From assembly GCA_937967805.1 (NCBI GenBank), contig CALBTC010000023.1, positions 1 to 18,134 of the forward strand: a stretch of 18,134 nucleotides of DNA, in the 5' to 3' direction. Source of the stretch: an uncultured Anaerolineaceae bacterium (GTDB taxonomy: Bacteria; Chloroflexota; Anaerolineae; Promineifilales; Promineifilaceae). Positions 15,316 to 18,134 of this stretch are shown here, piece after piece (positions within the stretch are counted from its first letter, which is position 1; each line of letters starts with the position of its first letter). The notes below the pieces were generated by a model. That model searched no databases. It saw only the letters and a program-made list of their open reading frames with translations, and was not told the DNA's origin. A program made the translations under genes and the position numbers.

Positions 15316-15340
15316 CAGTTTGCATAAGATCAGCAAAACT
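15316..15340 (+). repeat. Leader-like repeat, copy 2
   Basis: CAGTTTGCATA (15316-15326) and AGCAAAACT (15332-15340) repeat the two blocks of the 15119-15161 element with a shorter spacer. The element lies in the predicted 5' leader, just before TTTAGGAACGG and the start codon, and could fold into an imperfect hairpin that would affect translation of the downstream gene. Confidence 0.45.
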
Positions 15341-15355
15341 TTAATTTAGGAACGG

Positions 15356-17275
15356 ATGGACACCCAAGAAGACCAGGCCAGGCCGTCAAATTTATATGAT
15401 CAATTAATTGATCAATATAAATTAGAAGCCCACATTAACCAGACGGCCGTTACCGATCTTTATCGGGCCTTTGATGTTGACGAAAACCGCCCCGTTGCGG
15501 TTGAAATTTTGCTGCCAACTTTTAACAAGAAGCAGTTTGTTGAGCAGTTCATTGAAAAGATGAACAAAGTCGCTCAACTAAAACACCCCAATATCGCCCA
15601 GGTCTACCAAATTGGGCTGACCGCCAATAATCGTCCCTACGTAGCCCGCGATTTGGTAGAAGGCATCACCCTGCGGGAACGTCTCCGCCAGCTTAACCAG
15701 CAAGGAACACCGGCCAACAGCATCTATGCGCTAAAGATCATCCGCCAACTGGCCGAAGCGCTAGAATTGGCAGAACGGCTGGAGCTGTATCATTACCACC
15801 TGACGCCAGACAACATCATGCTGAAACAGGACGGCACGGTTGTTTTGGTAGATTTAGGCGTTCCCGCCGCCGAAAACGGCATGGCTGCCAATTTTGCCGC
15901 CGACCGCCATACACCGTACATGGCCCCAGAGCAAATCCAGGGCAAAAAAGTAGACAGCCGCAGTCAAATTTACGCCTTAGGCGTTATTTTGCATGAAATA
16001 TTAACCGGCGACTTGCCGGCCGAGCCTGGCTCTTTCTGGCAATCGTTTTTACAAGCTCTCAAACCACAAAATACAGCTCTAGAACGAGCCCGTCCCGATT
16101 TATCCAGACAAACCTGCGACCTCATCGACAAGAGTTTACGCCGGCAAACTTGGGGGCGATACGCTACGATTCAAGAATTTCTAGAAGCGGTTAACGAGGC
16201 TTTGCAAAATGAACGCCTTCTGGTGCAAACGCGAGAGGATACGGCCGTTTTAACACCACCGCCACCCCGTCGATCTCGGGCCGTCCTCGTGCTGTCGCTT
16301 GTGGCTCTTTTGTTCTTTCTGGGTGGTGTAGCTGCTATTTGGATTGTGGTGCAAAATCAAGCCAATGTCCAACCGACTTCAATTCCCGTGGCCGTTGCTG
16401 ACCCAGCAGATGACGTTCGCACCCCCACACCCACTCTGTCACTAACTTCAGCCGGGACTGAGGTTGCAGGAGAGACCGTACCCGTCTCAGAAGGTACCTC
16501 TGCTACAGGTATGATTGATATTTTAGCCCCCGCAGACCAAGCTGAGTTTCAGTCTGGAGAAACGGCCAATTTCCGCTGGAGCTGGAGCGCCGATTTGCAA
16601 GATAATCAGCGTTTTTCGGTCTATTTGCTCACGGAGAACGGCCGTTCCCTCCTCGGCAGTATCAGCATTCCGGCCTCGGATGGTATCTACAGCTTGCAAG
16701 CCCTGCTTCCAGACAGCGGCAGTAACGCCACATCTGAGTGGCATATAGTCTTGGAGGACCTGACAACCAATCGAGAGATTGTTACCAGCAACAACCGGCG
16801 TATTGCCATCAAACCAAGCCTGGCCACACCCACCTTTACGCCATCGCCGACCGAGACCCCCAGCCCGACCTTTACCGCCTCACCCACACCCATTCCACAG
16901 GTAGTGATTTCTGTCAGCTCCGCCAGTTTGCGGCAGGGGCCGGATACCGTTTACCCCATTCTGCGCTATCTGTATGAGGGCGACATTTTAGGCGTCATAG
17001 CGAAAGATGATTTGGAAGGCGACTGGTATAATGTGGTTCTTGACGATGGCACAAGAGGCTGGGTGGCAGCCATTGCCTGTCGCTTTTTGGATGAAAATAG
17101 CATAAACTTTGTTACAGTTGCCGCCACCGTTCCACCACGTCCCACCAACACACCAACCCCCACACCGAGCAACACGCCAACGGCAACGCCAACGTTCACA
17201 CCAGAACCGGGCGGCGGCAACCCACAACCCACCGCCACAAAACCGCCAGCCACATTTACGCCGCCCCCACCATAG
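15356..17275 (+). CDS. Transmembrane pseudokinase with Ig-like and SH3b ectodomains
   Basis: This 639-aa protein has a cytoplasmic kinase-like domain (about 18-285), one transmembrane helix (309-332), a linker, an Ig-like domain (about 386-487), a Thr/Pro stalk, a bacterial SH3 domain (about 516-580; 'SSASLRQGPDTVYPILRYL', 'GDWYNVVLDDGTRGWV') and a Thr/Pro tail. The kinase core keeps the fold signatures ('LKHPNIAQVYQIG', 'YMAPEQIQGKKVDSRSQIYA'), but the catalytic residues are altered. There is no glycine loop. The VAIK lysine is Glu50 and the helix-C glutamate position is Lys68. HRD is HYH, so the catalytic Asp is His148, and DFG is DLG (Asp166). It should not phosphorylate by the standard mechanism and probably acts as a signalling scaffold. 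SH3b domains often bind cell wall peptides, suggesting envelope sensing. The ATG at 15356 follows AGGA closely. Whether it still binds nucleotide is unknown. Confidence 0.85.
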   Translation: MDTQEDQARPSNLYDQLIDQYKLEAHINQTAVTDLYRAFDVDENRPVAVEILLPTFNKKQFVEQFIEKMNKVAQLKHPNIAQVYQIGLTANNRPYVARDLVEGITLRERLRQLNQQGTPANSIYALKIIRQLAEALELAERLELYHYHLTPDNIMLKQDGTVVLVDLGVPAAENGMAANFAADRHTPYMAPEQIQGKKVDSRSQIYALGVILHEILTGDLPAEPGSFWQSFLQALKPQNTALERARPDLSRQTCDLIDKSLRRQTWGRYATIQEFLEAVNEALQNERLLVQTREDTAVLTPPPPRRSRAVLVLSLVALLFFLGGVAAIWIVVQNQANVQPTSIPVAVADPADDVRTPTPTLSLTSAGTEVAGETVPVSEGTSATGMIDILAPADQAEFQSGETANFRWSWSADLQDNQRFSVYLLTENGRSLLGSISIPASDGIYSLQALLPDSGSNATSEWHIVLEDLTTNREIVTSNNRRIAIKPSLATPTFTPSPTETPSPTFTASPTPIPQVVISVSSASLRQGPDTVYPILRYLYEGDILGVIAKDDLEGDWYNVVLDDGTRGWVAAIACRFLDENSINFVTVAATVPPRPTNTPTPTPSNTPTATPTFTPEPGGGNPQPTATKPPATFTPPPP

Positions 17276-17347
17276 CCTTAGGTTGTAGCATCTAGGTTAT
17301 AAGTTGTCCTGGCAATTTATGACGAGAAGTATCGATAGAGCATCGGT

Positions 17348-18134
17348 ATGCGGAGAAATCGTGTCTTAATCCTTGTTGCAGTTGTGTTTGCCATGAGTAC
17401 GGCCGTTATGTGGCTGGGCACTGTTCTGGCCAATGTTGCAATTGACGTAAACAACGAACTTACAATCAACACAGGAAATAGCAGTGTCATTGACAATGGT
17501 CTGCTTTCGGCCAGTGATCCAGATGATCCAGATTCGCCGAATGAAATCATTACCTATACACTTATCAACGTGCCAGCCAATGGTGATCTGGTAATCAGTA
17601 ACACAGGTGGCATGACGACGCTAATGCCCATTAGCCAATTTCGCCAGATTGACATTGACAGCAACTTTCTGGTCTACAATCACACCAGCACGGGAGGGGA
17701 AATAGCCGATACATTTGACTTTACGGTCACTTCAAGCATTAACGAAATCACCGACACCTTTTCAATTAATATTAACCAACCGCCCACTATCAATGACGGC
17801 TTGTTTACTATCGCAGAGAACGTTTCTATTGGCACTTTCGTAGATACCGTCATTACATCGGATGCCAATACAAGCGACAGCTTCATATACACCATCGAGA
17901 CTATCGAACCGTCCGCTGCGTTTGCCATTGGTGCAGATAGTGGTGACGTTACTACCGCCAGCGCGCTCGATTTTGAAGCGTTTGGCGCGACTCCCCACTT
18001 TACCCTGACTGTCCAGATTGAAGACAGCGGCATGTTGACGGATACGGCCGTCATCAACATCAACATTATTGATGTAAACGAAGCCCCAACCGTGGACCCC
18101 AACACCTTCACTGTGCCGGAAAACAGCTCGAACG
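17348..18134 (+). CDS. Secreted CSPG/cadherin-repeat surface protein (3' end outside window)
   Basis: The first 262 codons of a large secreted protein are visible and the frame is still open at the window edge. It begins with an Arg-rich signal peptide ('MRRNRVLILVAVVFAMSTAV', likely cleavage after 'VLA', about residue 27). A chondroitin-sulfate-proteoglycan (CSPG/cadherin-3) type repeat follows (about 30-140): 'LLSASDPDDPDSPNEIITYT', then 'QIDIDSNFLVYNH' and 'DTFDFTVTS'. A cadherin repeat comes next (about 147-243): 'IAENVSIGTFVDTVITSDA', 'LDFEAF' and the closing 'IIDVNEAPT', with another repeat starting. The acidic DxD and DxNEAP residues are typical calcium ligands. A role in adhesion or as a surface fibre is likely. 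There is no clear ribosome site at ATG 17348, but the signal peptide starts exactly there and no upstream in-frame start is better. Confidence 0.82.
   Translation, partial: MRRNRVLILVAVVFAMSTAVMWLGTVLANVAIDVNNELTINTGNSSVIDNGLLSASDPDDPDSPNEIITYTLINVPANGDLVISNTGGMTTLMPISQFRQIDIDSNFLVYNHTSTGGEIADTFDFTVTSSINEITDTFSININQPPTINDGLFTIAENVSIGTFVDTVITSDANTSDSFIYTIETIEPSAAFAIGADSGDVTTASALDFEAFGATPHFTLTVQIEDSGMLTDTAVININIIDVNEAPTVDPNTFTVPENSSN

Larger units (their letters stand above)
15048..15355 (+). other. 308-bp gene-free AT-rich interval with two promoter-like sites
   Basis: No coding frame of quality is seen on either strand. The interval holds an AT-rich dyad just after the upstream stop (CTTTTA/TAAAAG, about 15066-15087), a TATAAT at 15137-15142 flanked by CGCG on both sides, a direct repeat described separately, and a TATAAT at 15300-15305 that is well placed for the kinase-like gene. 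The middle part (about 15220-15290) is locally GC-richer with no structure I can name. Confidence 0.5.
4301..18051. repeat. Dispersed palindrome ACGGCCGT, 22 copies in this window
   Basis: Perfect copies start at 4301, 4625, 6707, 8246, 8441, 9037, 10339, 10743, 11113, 11285, 11461, 11943, 12712, 12739, 12889, 13225, 14502, 15443, 16241, 16638, 17399 and 18044. Seven extend to AACGGCCGTT. All lie inside coding genes. Translated on the coding strand, 16 read as Thr-Ala-Val, 4 as Asn/Asp-Gly-Arg and 2 as Lys-Arg-Pro, so all three frames are used. None occurs in bases 1-4300. For a random 8-mer about 0.3 copies would be expected in 18 kb. The pattern resembles genome-wide motifs such as cyanobacterial HIP1. 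Confidence 0.85.

Noticed and set aside
17680..18111. Minus-strand frame of 143 codons opposite the cadherin-repeat gene
   Set aside because: The + strand encodes clear CSPG and cadherin repeats; the antisense frame shows nothing recognisable.

Overview
This 18.1 kb window is bacterial, dense in genes, and has a mid-range GC content. It splits into a housekeeping half (1-7413) and an envelope/surface half (7585-18134). A member of the Chloroflexota (Anaerolineae/Ardenticatenia-like) is my best guess. The reasons are the Gram-positive-type pyruvate dehydrogenase operon, an ATP synthase locus ending alpha-gamma, kinase-like receptors with LysM and SH3b ectodomains, and Thr/Pro-rich stalk proteins. 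No rRNA or taxonomic marker is present, so this is an inference.

Housekeeping half. The window opens inside an ATP synthase alpha gene (atpA, 3-584), followed 3 bp later by gamma (atpG) and then a PfkB-type 6-phosphofructokinase (pfkB), all on the + strand. The order alpha, gamma, then an unrelated gene, with no beta or epsilon after gamma, is the end of an N-ATPase-type operon rather than a standard F-ATPase operon. Convergent to it on the minus strand is a complete 2-oxoacid dehydrogenase operon, read 7413 to 2454: E1-alpha, E1-beta, E2, E3. A 62-bp inverted-repeat element lies between E1-beta and E2.

Envelope half, all on the + strand. A membrane-anchored M23 (LytM) peptidase is followed 3 bp later by a penicillin-acylase-family Ntn hydrolase without a recognisable signal peptide. 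After a structured intergenic region with a hairpin terminator come five surface genes. (1) A small single-pass protein with an Ig-like ectodomain. (2) A transmembrane kinase-like protein with a LysM ectodomain. (3) A secreted multidomain adhesin-like protein ending in a PPC domain. (4) A second transmembrane kinase-like protein with Ig-like and SH3b ectodomains. (5) The start of a secreted CSPG/cadherin-repeat protein that runs off the window.

Most notable points. Both kinase-like receptors have lost key catalytic residues. The second has lost the catalytic Asp (HRD to HYH) and carries Glu and Lys where the canonical Lys and Glu ion pair sits. Each is followed by a secreted repeat protein, so the region looks like two rounds of a pseudokinase-receptor plus surface-protein module. 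The palindrome ACGGCCGT occurs 22 times in the window, always inside genes, in all three reading frames, and never in the first 4.3 kb. About 0.3 occurrences would be expected by chance, so this is a HIP1-like over-represented motif.
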